From assembly GCA_030425925.1 (NCBI GenBank), contig JAUHZO010000004.1, positions 214,729 through 278,728 on the forward strand: a stretch of 64,000 nt of DNA. The letters are read 5' to 3'. The notes beneath the pieces were generated by a model, which did no database searches, was not told the origin of the DNA, and saw only the letters and a list, made by a program, of their open reading frames with translations. The translations under genes were made by a program, and so were the position numbers. Positions 57,547-64,000 of this stretch are shown here, in pieces; position 1 is the first letter of the stretch; every line of letters begins with the position of its first letter. This stretch comes from Alphaproteobacteria bacterium. GTDB lineage: Bacteria; Pseudomonadota; Alphaproteobacteria; Rhodobacterales; Rhodobacteraceae.

Positions 57547-58284
57547 ATGACCGACATGACCCAATCCTCGCCCCCCGGGCTGCGCCGCCACCTGCCGCTG
57601 ATCGCCATCCTGGCGGTGGCGGTGGTGGGCATCTTTACCCTGCGGGATTACCTCAGCTTCCAGACGCTGGCCGACAACCGCGAGGCACTGCTGGCATTCC
57701 GCGATACGCACTACGTGCTGACGCTGGCTGTCTTCATGCTGGCCTACATCGCCATCGTCGCCTTCTCGCTGCCCGGTGCCACCATTGCGACGCTGACGGG
57801 CGGTTTCCTGTTCTCGCTGTTTCCGGGTGCGCTCTATATCGTCGTTGCGGCAACAGTAGGGGCCACGGCGATCTTTCTGGCCGCGCGGCACGGGCTGGGC
57901 GCGCAACTGGGCGCGCGGCTGGAGAACTCAAGGGGTGCCGTGAAATACATCAAGGAGGGGATCGACGAGAACCAGTGGTCGATGCTGTTCCTGATCCGGC
58001 TCGTGCCGGCGGTGCCGTTCTTCATCGCCAACCTCGTGCCCGCCTTTCTCGAAGTGCCGCTGCACCGGTTCGTCGTGTCGACGTTTTTCGGCATCATGCC
58101 GGGCACGCTGGTCTATACCTCGGTCGGCGCAGGCCTTGGCGAGGTGTTCGCACGCGGCGAGACGCCGGACCTGGGCATCATCTTCGAGCCGCACGTGATC
58201 GGCCCGATCCTTGGCCTTGCCGCGCTTTCGGCGCTGCCCATTGCCCTCAAGGCCCTGCGCCGCAACACAAAGCCGGAGGTCTGA
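57547..58284 (+). CDS. TVP38/TMEM64 (DedA-like) membrane protein
   Basis: The 245-residue inner-membrane protein has about six hydrophobic segments and the SNARE-associated/VTT domain motif FSLPGATIATLTGGFLF followed by FLIRLVPAVPFFIANLVPAF. The start at 57547 (MTDMTQSS) is uncertain by a few codons; a longer GTG form from 57469 lacks family support. It is first in an operon with the flavoprotein gene 3 bases downstream. Confidence 0.87.
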   Translation: MTDMTQSSPPGLRRHLPLIAILAVAVVGIFTLRDYLSFQTLADNREALLAFRDTHYVLTLAVFMLAYIAIVAFSLPGATIATLTGGFLFSLFPGALYIVVAATVGATAIFLAARHGLGAQLGARLENSRGAVKYIKEGIDENQWSMLFLIRLVPAVPFFIANLVPAFLEVPLHRFVVSTFFGIMPGTLVYTSVGAGLGEVFARGETPDLGIIFEPHVIGPILGLAALSALPIALKALRRNTKPEV

Positions 58285-58287
58285 GCG

Positions 58288-59706
58288 ATGGAAACGATCA
58301 AGACCGATCTGCTGATCATCGGCGCGGGCTCCGGCGGGTTGTCGGTGGCGGCGGGGGCCAGCCAGATGGGGCCCGACGTGGTCCTGCTGGAAGGCCACAA
58401 GATGGGCGGAGACTGCCTGAACTACGGCTGCGTGCCGTCCAAGGCGCTGATCGCCTCGGCCAAGTCCGCTTTTGCCATGGCGCACGCCGCACCCTATGGC
58501 GTGGCCGACGCGGCCCCGCAGGTGGATTACGCCGCCGCCAAGGACCATGTCGCCGACGTGATCGCCACCATCGAGCCGCATGACAGCGTCGAGCGGTTCG
58601 AAGGGCTGGGTGTGCGGGTGATCGAGGACTACGGTCGCTTCGTCTCGGAAACCGAGGTGGAGACAGAAAATCACCGCATCACCGCCCGGCGCATCGTGAT
58701 CGCCACCGGCTCTTCGCCCTTCGTGCCGCCGATCCCCGGGTTGGACCAAGTGCCCTACCTGACCAACGAAACGCTGTGGGAATTGCGCGAGCGGCCGGCG
58801 CATCTGCTGATCATCGGCGGCGGTCCCATCGGGATGGAGATGGCGCAGGCGCATCGCCGCCTCGGGTCTAACGTGACCGTGATCGAAGGTGCCAAGGCTT
58901 TGGGCAAGGACGATCCGGAAATGGTCGCCATCGTGCTGGACAGCCTGCGCGCCGAGGGCATCGAGATCGCCGAGGACGCGCTGGCACAGGACATCCGCGG
59001 CGTGGCGGGGGCCATCGAGGTGGAAACAAGGGATGGCCGCGTGTTCAAGGGCTCTCACCTGCTCGTCGCCGTCGGGCGCAAGGCGAACCTTGACCGGCTG
59101 AACCTCGAAGCCGCCGGGATCGAGACGACGAAGACGGGTATCAAGGTCGATGCCTGCCTGAAAACCACCAACCGCCGCGTCTATGCCATCGGCGATGCCG
59201 CGGGCGGGCTGCAGTTCACCCATGTGGCGGGCTATCATGCCGGGATCGTCATCCGCTCTGCCCTGTTCGGCCTGCCGGCCAAGACCCGGACAGACCACAT
59301 CCCCTGGGCCACCTACACCCAGCCCGAACTGGCGCAGGTCGGCCTGACCGAGGCCGAGGCCCGCAAGCGGCATGGCGACAGGCTGGAGGTCGCGCGGTTC
59401 GAGTTCAAAGGCAATGACCGCCTGATCGCCGAGCGCAAGACCAAGGGCCTGATCAAGGTCATGGTGGTCAGGGGCAAGCCCGTGGGTGTCTCCATCGCCG
59501 GCCATCAGGCGGGCGAGCTGATCAATCTGTGGTCGCTGGTCATCGCCAACGGGTTGAAAATGAGCGCGGTGTCGAACATGGTGTCGCCGTATCCGACCGT
59601 GGGCGAGATCAACAAACGCGCCGCCGGTGCCTATTTCACGCCCAGGCTGTTTGAAAACGACACGGTCAAGAAAGTGGTCCGTTTCGTTCAGCGATGGCTG
59701 CCGTAA
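58288..59706 (+). CDS. FAD-dependent disulfide oxidoreductase (dihydrolipoamide dehydrogenase-like)
   Basis: The 472-residue protein has an FAD Rossmann motif IGAGSGG (11-17), a redox pair C43/C48 in GGDCLNYGCVPSK, a NAD motif IIGGGPIGMEMA and AIGDAAG. The C-terminal catalytic HPTxxE of true E3 enzymes reads YPTVGE here, so the His is replaced. It is probably not an E3 of a 2-oxoacid dehydrogenase. Its substrate is unknown; the TVP38 and kinase partners suggest a membrane or redox-stress role. Confidence 0.88.
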   Translation: METIKTDLLIIGAGSGGLSVAAGASQMGPDVVLLEGHKMGGDCLNYGCVPSKALIASAKSAFAMAHAAPYGVADAAPQVDYAAAKDHVADVIATIEPHDSVERFEGLGVRVIEDYGRFVSETEVETENHRITARRIVIATGSSPFVPPIPGLDQVPYLTNETLWELRERPAHLLIIGGGPIGMEMAQAHRRLGSNVTVIEGAKALGKDDPEMVAIVLDSLRAEGIEIAEDALAQDIRGVAGAIEVETRDGRVFKGSHLLVAVGRKANLDRLNLEAAGIETTKTGIKVDACLKTTNRRVYAIGDAAGGLQFTHVAGYHAGIVIRSALFGLPAKTRTDHIPWATYTQPELAQVGLTEAEARKRHGDRLEVARFEFKGNDRLIAERKTKGLIKVMVVRGKPVGVSIAGHQAGELINLWSLVIANGLKMSAVSNMVSPYPTVGEINKRAAGAYFTPRLFENDTVKKVVRFVQRWLP

Positions 59707-59725
59707 CCAATGTGACGACGTGACG

Positions 59726-61108
59726 ATGCTCAACTCCCTCTCCGGCCGGTTCCTGATCCTGACGGTGATCTTCGTCATGGTGGCCGAGGTGCTGATCTTT
59801 GTGCCCTCGGTCGCGCGCTTTCGCGAGGATTACCTTCTGGCCCGGCTGGAGCGGGCGCAGATCGCATCGCTGGCCCTGCTGGCCGACGACATGATCGAAG
59901 AAGACCTGGAGGCCGAGCTTCTGGCCAATGCCGGTGTCTACAACGTGGTGCTGCGCCGCGACGAGGTGCGCCAGCTGGTGCTGTCCTCCCCCATGCCCGG
60001 CGCGGTGGGGCAGACGTTCGACCTGCGCGATCCCGGCCCCTTCGAACTGATCCGCGATGCCATCGGCTGCCTGCTCGACCCGCAGGATCAGGTGATCCGC
60101 GTCATGGGCAGCCCCTTGCGCGGCGGCGGCGAACTGATCGAGGTGACGATGGACAGCACGCCGCTGCGCGCGGCGATGCTGGATTACGGTCTGCGCATCC
60201 TGGTGCTGTCGGCGGTGATCTCGATCTTTACGGCGGTCCTGCTGTTCCTTGCCGTGCGGGTGCTGCTGGTCAAGCCGATCCGCGGGGTGGTGGATCACAT
60301 GCAGAACTACGCCGCCCAACCCGAAGACGTGCACCGGGTGATCAAGCCTTCGGCCTCGGTGCGCGAACTGCGCGAGGCCGAGGAGGCGTTGCAATCGCTG
60401 CAGACCCAGCTGACGCAGGCGCTGAAACAGAAGGAACGGCTGGCGCAACTGGGCGGAGCGGTGGCGCGGGTCAGCCACGACCTGCGCAACATCCTGACTT
60501 CGGCGCAGCTCTTTACCGACCGGATCGAGATGTCCGAAGATCCGCTGGTGCGGCGCATGGCACCCAAGCTGGTGAATTCCATCACCCGGGCCGTGTCGCT
60601 GTGCGAAAGTACGCTGGCCTTTGGCCGGGCCGAGGAACCGGCCCCGACGCTGACGCTGTTCAACATCGCCGAACTGGTTCACGAGGTGCTGGAGGCAGAG
60701 CGGCTGGCCATCGGCGACCATGATGTCAGCCTGTCCGAAGACATTCCGGCCGGGCTGATGCTGCGCGGCGATCCCGAACAGCTTTATCGCACCATCGGCA
60801 ACCTGGTCCGCAACGCGCGGCAGGCCATCATCGCCAGCGGGCGTCCGGGCGAGATCCGCGTCTCGGCCCGGGCCGACGACAGCGACTGGGTGATCCATGT
60901 CGACGATACCGGCCCCGGCCTGCCGCCCAAGGCCCGGGAAAACCTGTTCAAGCCGTTCCAGGGCGGCGTGCGCAAGGGTGGTTCGGGGCTTGGCCTTGCC
61001 ATCGTGGCAGACCTGGTGCGCGGCCATGGCGGCAGCATCGCCCTGCAGCGCAGCGACGACTCCGGCACCTGTTTCGAAATCCGCCTGCCCATGGGCACGA
61101 TGGGCTGA
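59726..61108 (+). CDS. Sensor histidine kinase
   Basis: The 460-residue protein has two membrane helices (about 8-30 and 158-182), a short periplasmic sensor, a HAMP-like linker, the phospho-acceptor H251 in ARVSHDLRN, and an ATPase domain with N box NLVRNARQA and G boxes DDTGPGLP and GGSGLGLAI. The start at 59726 lies 19 bases after the flavoprotein stop. No response regulator is adjacent. Confidence 0.9.
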   Translation: MLNSLSGRFLILTVIFVMVAEVLIFVPSVARFREDYLLARLERAQIASLALLADDMIEEDLEAELLANAGVYNVVLRRDEVRQLVLSSPMPGAVGQTFDLRDPGPFELIRDAIGCLLDPQDQVIRVMGSPLRGGGELIEVTMDSTPLRAAMLDYGLRILVLSAVISIFTAVLLFLAVRVLLVKPIRGVVDHMQNYAAQPEDVHRVIKPSASVRELREAEEALQSLQTQLTQALKQKERLAQLGGAVARVSHDLRNILTSAQLFTDRIEMSEDPLVRRMAPKLVNSITRAVSLCESTLAFGRAEEPAPTLTLFNIAELVHEVLEAERLAIGDHDVSLSEDIPAGLMLRGDPEQLYRTIGNLVRNARQAIIASGRPGEIRVSARADDSDWVIHVDDTGPGLPPKARENLFKPFQGGVRKGGSGLGLAIVADLVRGHGGSIALQRSDDSGTCFEIRLPMGTMG

Positions 61109-61132
61109 ACCGCGGCCTGTCCGGAACCGGTG

Positions 61133-62104
61133 TCAGGCCCGAACGGCCCGCAACGGTCCGACGCGGGCGCGCACCGCCGGATCGGCCAGGCAGGTGCGCA
61201 GCGCCTCGATCCCCGGCGCGCCGGGGATCGGCGTGATCCAGAACGGCGCATCGTGGCTGGCCGGGCAGAACAGCACGCGCCGATCCGGCATCGGGCTGTC
61301 GGGGTCGATCACCGCGCGGGATCGGGTCATCAGCACAACCGGTGCGGCGGGGGCAAACCGGTGCGCCAGAAACGCACCCAGGGCGGTCTGGGTCCCGGCA
61401 TCCATCCCGTCCTCGACCAGATCGGCCACCAGCGGACCGGGTCCGCTCAGGGCATTCAGCACGGATCTGAGCGCCGCGCTGTCGCGCCCGCCTTCGCCAA
61501 CGATCCAGTCCAGCGCCGCCCCGGCCCGGGCGGTCACGGTTTCGGCCTGACGGTCCTTTAGCGCCAGAAACGGTGCGTCGAGCGCCACGGCCAGCGCCCG
61601 CGCCAGCCGCGTCTTGCCGCTGCCCAGCGGGCCGGTCAGGAAGGTCAGTGCGGAGGCCAGCGGCATGTGAAACGGGGCCCCGTCCCATGGCCAGGGCAGC
61701 GCCAAGGTGGCCCGGGGGCCGGTTACGGTACGGGCCAGATCGTCCAGTGCGCCCGCTTCCCCCCCGGCCAACCTCGCCCGCAAGGCCGCAATCTCGGCCG
61801 TGGCGCGCGCGACCTGTTGTGCCTCGGCGTCCAGCGCCTGCTGCCGCGCCTCCAGCGCTGCGGCCAGCGCCACGCGGTCGCCGCCCAGCACCTTTCCGAT
61901 CTGATGCAGGTTCAGCCCCAGCCGTCGCAACGCGACGATCTCGGCGGCGCGGCGCATCTGGTCAGGGCCATAGCAGCGCCAGCCCGCCGCGTTGCGCACC
62001 GGGTTCAGCCAGCCGCGCGCCTCGTAGATCCGCAGCGCCTTGGTCGATACGCCCAGATGTCGCGCCGCCTCGGACGCGCCCAGATGTCCCTCGTTGCCTG
62101 TCAT
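61133..62104 (-). CDS. MerR-type regulator fused to a P-loop ATPase domain
   Basis: The 323-residue protein starts with a MerR helix-turn-helix and wing (about 9-75, LGASEAARHLGVSTKALRIYEARG), a coiled coil (about 80-125), and a C-terminal nucleotide-binding domain with Walker A GPLGSGKT (158-165), a Walker B-like LVADLVEDGMD (225-235) and LMTRS (258-262). The ABC signature motif is absent. AAGGGTGGATC precedes the ATG at 62104. Typical MerR proteins have small ligand domains, so an ATPase in that place is unusual. Confidence 0.82.
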   Translation of the reverse strand: MTGNEGHLGASEAARHLGVSTKALRIYEARGWLNPVRNAAGWRCYGPDQMRRAAEIVALRRLGLNLHQIGKVLGGDRVALAAALEARQQALDAEAQQVARATAEIAALRARLAGGEAGALDDLARTVTGPRATLALPWPWDGAPFHMPLASALTFLTGPLGSGKTRLARALAVALDAPFLALKDRQAETVTARAGAALDWIVGEGGRDSAALRSVLNALSGPGPLVADLVEDGMDAGTQTALGAFLAHRFAPAAPVVLMTRSRAVIDPDSPMPDRRVLFCPASHDAPFWITPIPGAPGIEALRTCLADPAVRARVGPLRAVRA

Positions 62105-62215
62105 GATCCACCCTTGCCGCCTGCCCCTGACCCCCACAGGTTTCGCGCCTGCCCCCGGGGCCGGGTCAAGCCTTTTCCCGGCGGACCTGGGCGTTCAGTT
62201 TTTTGCCCAACGCCC

Positions 62216-62244
62216 TTGCAAAGCGCCAGGTTCGACGGTAACTA
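62216..62244 (+). promoter_or_regulatory. Candidate promoter of tRNA-Arg
   Basis: TTGCAA (62216-62221) and TAACTA (62239-62244) are 17 bases apart, and the expected start (~62251) lies just before the tRNA at 62255. Confidence 0.55.
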
Positions 62245-62254
62245 CACCCCTCAC

Positions 62255-62331
62255 GGACCGATAGCTCAGCTGGATAGAGTACTTGACTACGAATCAAGGG
62301 GTCGGGGGTTCGAATCCTCCTCGGTCCGCCA
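62255..62331 (+). tRNA. tRNA-Arg (anticodon ACG)
   Basis: A 77-base cloverleaf with acceptor arms GGACCGA/TCGGTCC, anticodon stem CTTGA/TCAAG with loop CTACGAA (anticodon ACG, read as ICG after editing), T-loop GTTCGAATC and encoded 3' CCA. It reads CGU, CGC and CGA arginine codons. Confidence 0.97.
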
Positions 62332-62556
62332 CTGTCCCCCTTGATAGCCTTTGCCTGATGCGGCGGCGTCCGGGTTATATCCAGCTTCTCTGAATATCTT
62401 TCGAATACAATCCGGTCTGTGCTTCAATTGTGCAGAAAGCCGAACAGGAGCCTGTGCTGCGACCGGTCGAGCGTTGGCTGACAGGCCAGATGCCCTGCGA
62501 TCATCCGTGAGGGACCACCCGGCCCCTCAAGATGTCGGTTGCCCATTGGCGAAGGT

Positions 62557-63252
62557 CTATTTCAGAATCTCTGTCACGCCGCCATGGTCGCCGGACCAGC
62601 GCAGCGGCTCGTTCAGAAAGCGTTCGACTTCGTCGAGTGTGCGCGGATCGAAATAGCCATTGTCCTTGCAGACCTTCAGCACATCCCACCACGTCGCCAG
62701 AGCATGCAGCCGAAGGTCATGGGCGGCGAGGCTTTGGCGCGTTTCGGGGAAGATGTCGTAGAAGAAGACGACGATGGTGTCGTTCACCTCGGCCCCGGCC
62801 CGGCGCAGGGCCTCGCAGAACTTGATCTTGCTGCCGCCATCGGTGGTCAGATCCTCGACCAGCAGCACGCGCTGGCCTTCGACGATATCCCCTTCGATCT
62901 GCGCGTCGCGCCCGAACCCCTTGGGTTTCTTGCGCACATATTGCATCGGCAGGCCCATGCGGTCGGCAATCCAGGCAGCAAAGGGAATGCCGGCGGTTTC
63001 ACCCCCGGCCACCGCATCGAATTGTTCGAAACCCACATCGCGCAGCAGCACGGACACGGAGAAATCCATCACCGCGTTGCGGATCCGCGGGTAGGAGATC
63101 AGCTTGCGACAGTCGATATAGACCGGGCTCGCAAGGCCGGAGGTGAAGGTATAGGGCTCATCGGCGTTGAAATGGATGGCGTTGATCTCGATGAGCATGC
63201 GCGCCGTCATCTCGGCGATCAGCTCCCGTTCGGGGAAGGTGTTTGTGAACAT
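62557..63252 (-). CDS. pyrE: Orotate phosphoribosyltransferase
   Basis: The 231-residue enzyme adds the ribose phosphate to orotate in pyrimidine synthesis. [20 protein letters not shown] and the PRPP-binding [14 protein letters not shown] are present. Length and N-terminus ([15 protein letters not shown]) are those of the alphaproteobacterial form. carB of the same pathway is elsewhere in the window. No other pyr gene is adjacent; the usual upstream space has decayed. Confidence 0.95.
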   Translation of the reverse strand: MFTNTFPERELIAEMTARMLIEINAIHFNADEPYTFTSGLASPVYIDCRKLISYPRIRNAVMDFSVSVLLRDVGFEQFDAVAGGETAGIPFAAWIADRMGLPMQYVRKKPKGFGRDAQIEGDIVEGQRVLLVEDLTTDGGSKIKFCEALRRAGAEVNDTIVVFFYDIFPETRQSLAAHDLRLHALATWWDVLKVCKDNGYFDPRTLDEVERFLNEPLRWSGDHGGVTEILK

Positions 63253-63376
63253 GTGCGGTATCCCCTCGGTTCATGTGGGTCAAGGCGGCAGGCACCGGAG
63301 GCCGGGCCAATACAGGGGCCCCTTGAAAACCGCGGCTTGCGCCAAGTAAAGCGAAATCTGGATCACGCGCTGCCGC

Positions 63377-63475
63377 CTACCTGTTGCCTGTCATCAGATA
63401 GTCGTAGAGGATCGCGATCCCGGCGCGCAGATCGGGCATCTCCATGGCCTCGTCGGGGGTGTGCGATCGGTTGCG
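63377..63475 (-). pseudogene. Possible remnant of an M20-family hydrolase (C-terminus only)
   Basis: The last ~30 codons read HTPDEAMEMPDLRAGIAILYDYLM, with the HTPDE motif typical near the C-terminus of M20 peptidases/deacylases. Upstream in the same frame the sequence is unlike the family, and no complete gene exists. This is based on one short motif. Confidence 0.35.
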
Positions 63476-63677
63476 GTTTGTCGCTCCGGAGTCCGGCACC
63501 AACCCGACCGGGGCTAAAAGCGCGATGCCAAAGCGCGCGCCGCTGCCATCCTCCTCCGACATCCGGAGATCCGTTCTGCGTCTGGCACCGGGCCTCGGAA
63601 GGGCGGAAAAAGATGCTGACGTTGTTTGAAACGAAAGGGCCCCGACCGCGGCCCTCCGAGGGGTTCAGTGTCTTGAT

Positions 63678-63815
63678 GTGGCGGAGGGAACGGAGCGCCT
63701 GAAAACTCTGCTGGAAGTAGCTGCCGGGATCTATTCTGAACTCGGCGAATCCAAGGAGGTTCTGTTCAACACCCGTGCCTACGCTTGCTTACGCTGCCGG
63801 AAAAACAAAGCATGA
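63678..63815 (+). pseudogene. Orphan 45-codon fragment
   Basis: A frame beginning with GTG reads VAEGTERLKTLLEVAAGIY and ends with RCRKNKA and TGA. The composition is protein-like, and the frame is open upstream to 63630 without a good start. It resembles the 3' end of a lost gene. The family is not recognised. Confidence 0.3.
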
Positions 63816-63871
63816 TCAAAACGGATACAAACCAAGCGCATTTTGTTCGTCGTCGTCGGTTTAAGGCCTTG

Positions 63872-64000
63872 GAGACTAGGGTCCAGACTCATTGTCGGTC
63901 AAAGCCAGAAGATGACCGCTGCGGCGAGCGCGATGGCTGACAGGAAGACCTTCGGGCATCTGTCGTAGCGGGTGGCGATGCGCCGCCAGTCCTTCAATCG
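63872..64000 (-). mobile_element. Right end of an IS5-family (IS427-like) insertion sequence, cut by the window edge
   Basis: From about 63875 the sequence CTAGGGTCCAGACTCATT looks like an IS terminus, followed at 63899 by the stop of a transposase on the minus strand. The rest lies beyond the window. The exact boundary and target duplication cannot be set. Confidence 0.7.
63899..64000 (-). CDS. IS5-family transposase, C-terminal fragment (partial)
   Basis: The 33 visible residues (RLKDWRRIATRYDRCPKVFL, then SAIALAAAVIFWL) match the C-terminus of IS5/IS427-type DDE transposases, where the R-IATRYD segment is highly conserved. The 5' part is outside the window, so intactness is unknown. Confidence 0.85.
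   Translation of the reverse strand, partial: RLKDWRRIATRYDRCPKVFLSAIALAAAVIFWL

Larger units (their letters stand above)
63253..63871. other. Decayed region between pyrE and the IS element
   Basis: No intact gene is seen in these ~620 bases. The minus strand at 63377-63475 encodes a C-terminus with SHTPDEAMEMPDLRAGIAIL, like the end of M20-family deacylases, but the upstream part does not match. The plus strand from 63678 carries a start-less-looking fragment with ERLKTLLEVAAGIYSELGES ending at 63813. Both look like gene ends left by deletions. Confidence 0.5.

Noticed and set aside
62332..62556. An integration site (att) duplicated from the tRNA-Arg 3' end
   Set aside because: No second copy of the tRNA 3' end was found and no integrase gene is present in the window.
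62351..62656. A 101-codon open frame overlapping the end of pyrE
   Set aside because: It is antisense to the conserved pyrE C-terminus and has no recognisable sequence.

Overview
The window is a GC-rich alphaproteobacterial chromosome segment. Gene content and order point to the order Rhodobacterales (a roseobacter-type bacterium): AapJQMP transport genes, DUF1467 beside methylmalonyl-CoA epimerase, an ATP12 chaperone, a LID-less adenylate kinase after secY, and the argB-engB-MOSC-yidC series. Genes are tightly packed, and many neighbours overlap by 4 bases (ATGA or GTGA). No rRNA operon, CRISPR array or phage was seen. One IS5-type element is cut by the right edge.

Layout. 1-12.1 kb: tRNA-Lys, small conserved genes (DUF167, nitroreductase, EI24), the DUF1467/epimerase pair, an orphan response regulator, a DUF1501/DUF1800 secretion pair, aspS and carB. 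12.1-35.3 kb: the S10-spc-alpha ribosomal super-cluster (rpsJ to rplQ, with secY, adk and rpoA). It is interrupted at several points. The rplW/rplB gap carries terminators and a structured RNA candidate. The rplP/rpmC gap carries a lambda-lysozyme-like protein, a 2OG-Fe oxygenase and two paralogous unknowns. The rpmD/rplO gap carries a small orphan protein, an ImmA/IrrE-like protein, a DEAD-box helicase and two cytochromes P450. 35.3-42.2 kb: aroG behind a complete amino-acid attenuator, then an HtrA protease, rarA, crcB, an RluA-type pseudouridine synthase, a HAD phosphatase and an ATP12 chaperone. 42.3-46.9 kb: the aapJQMP general amino-acid ABC transporter. 46.9-57.3 kb: a mainly minus-strand assembly and housekeeping block (sixA-like, ferredoxin-like, argB, engB, MOSC, yidC, EAL protein, ttcA, yidD, rnpA, rpmH), interrupted by a plus-strand pentapeptide-repeat membrane protein. 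57.5-61.1 kb: a TVP38 / flavoprotein disulfide reductase / histidine kinase operon. 61.1-64 kb: a MerR-ATPase fusion, tRNA-Arg, pyrE, then a decayed stretch ending in the IS element.

Regulation and repeats. The clearest regulatory element is the aroG leader: a 25-residue peptide with an F-W-Y-F-Y run, mutually exclusive antiterminator and terminator hairpins, and a U-tract. The S10 leader has a good promoter followed by two hairpins, the second terminator-like. A family of short palindromes flanked by GTAG (the signature of RAYT-mobilised REP sequences) sits in ribosomal gaps at 14.4, 17.4, 23.9 and 34.7 kb. A near-identical copy lies inside the rarA reading frame. No RAYT transposase gene is in the window.

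Limits. All calls come from reading the sequence and from family knowledge. No database search, folding program or alignment was run. Product names for housekeeping genes are secure; functions for the accessory genes are inferred.
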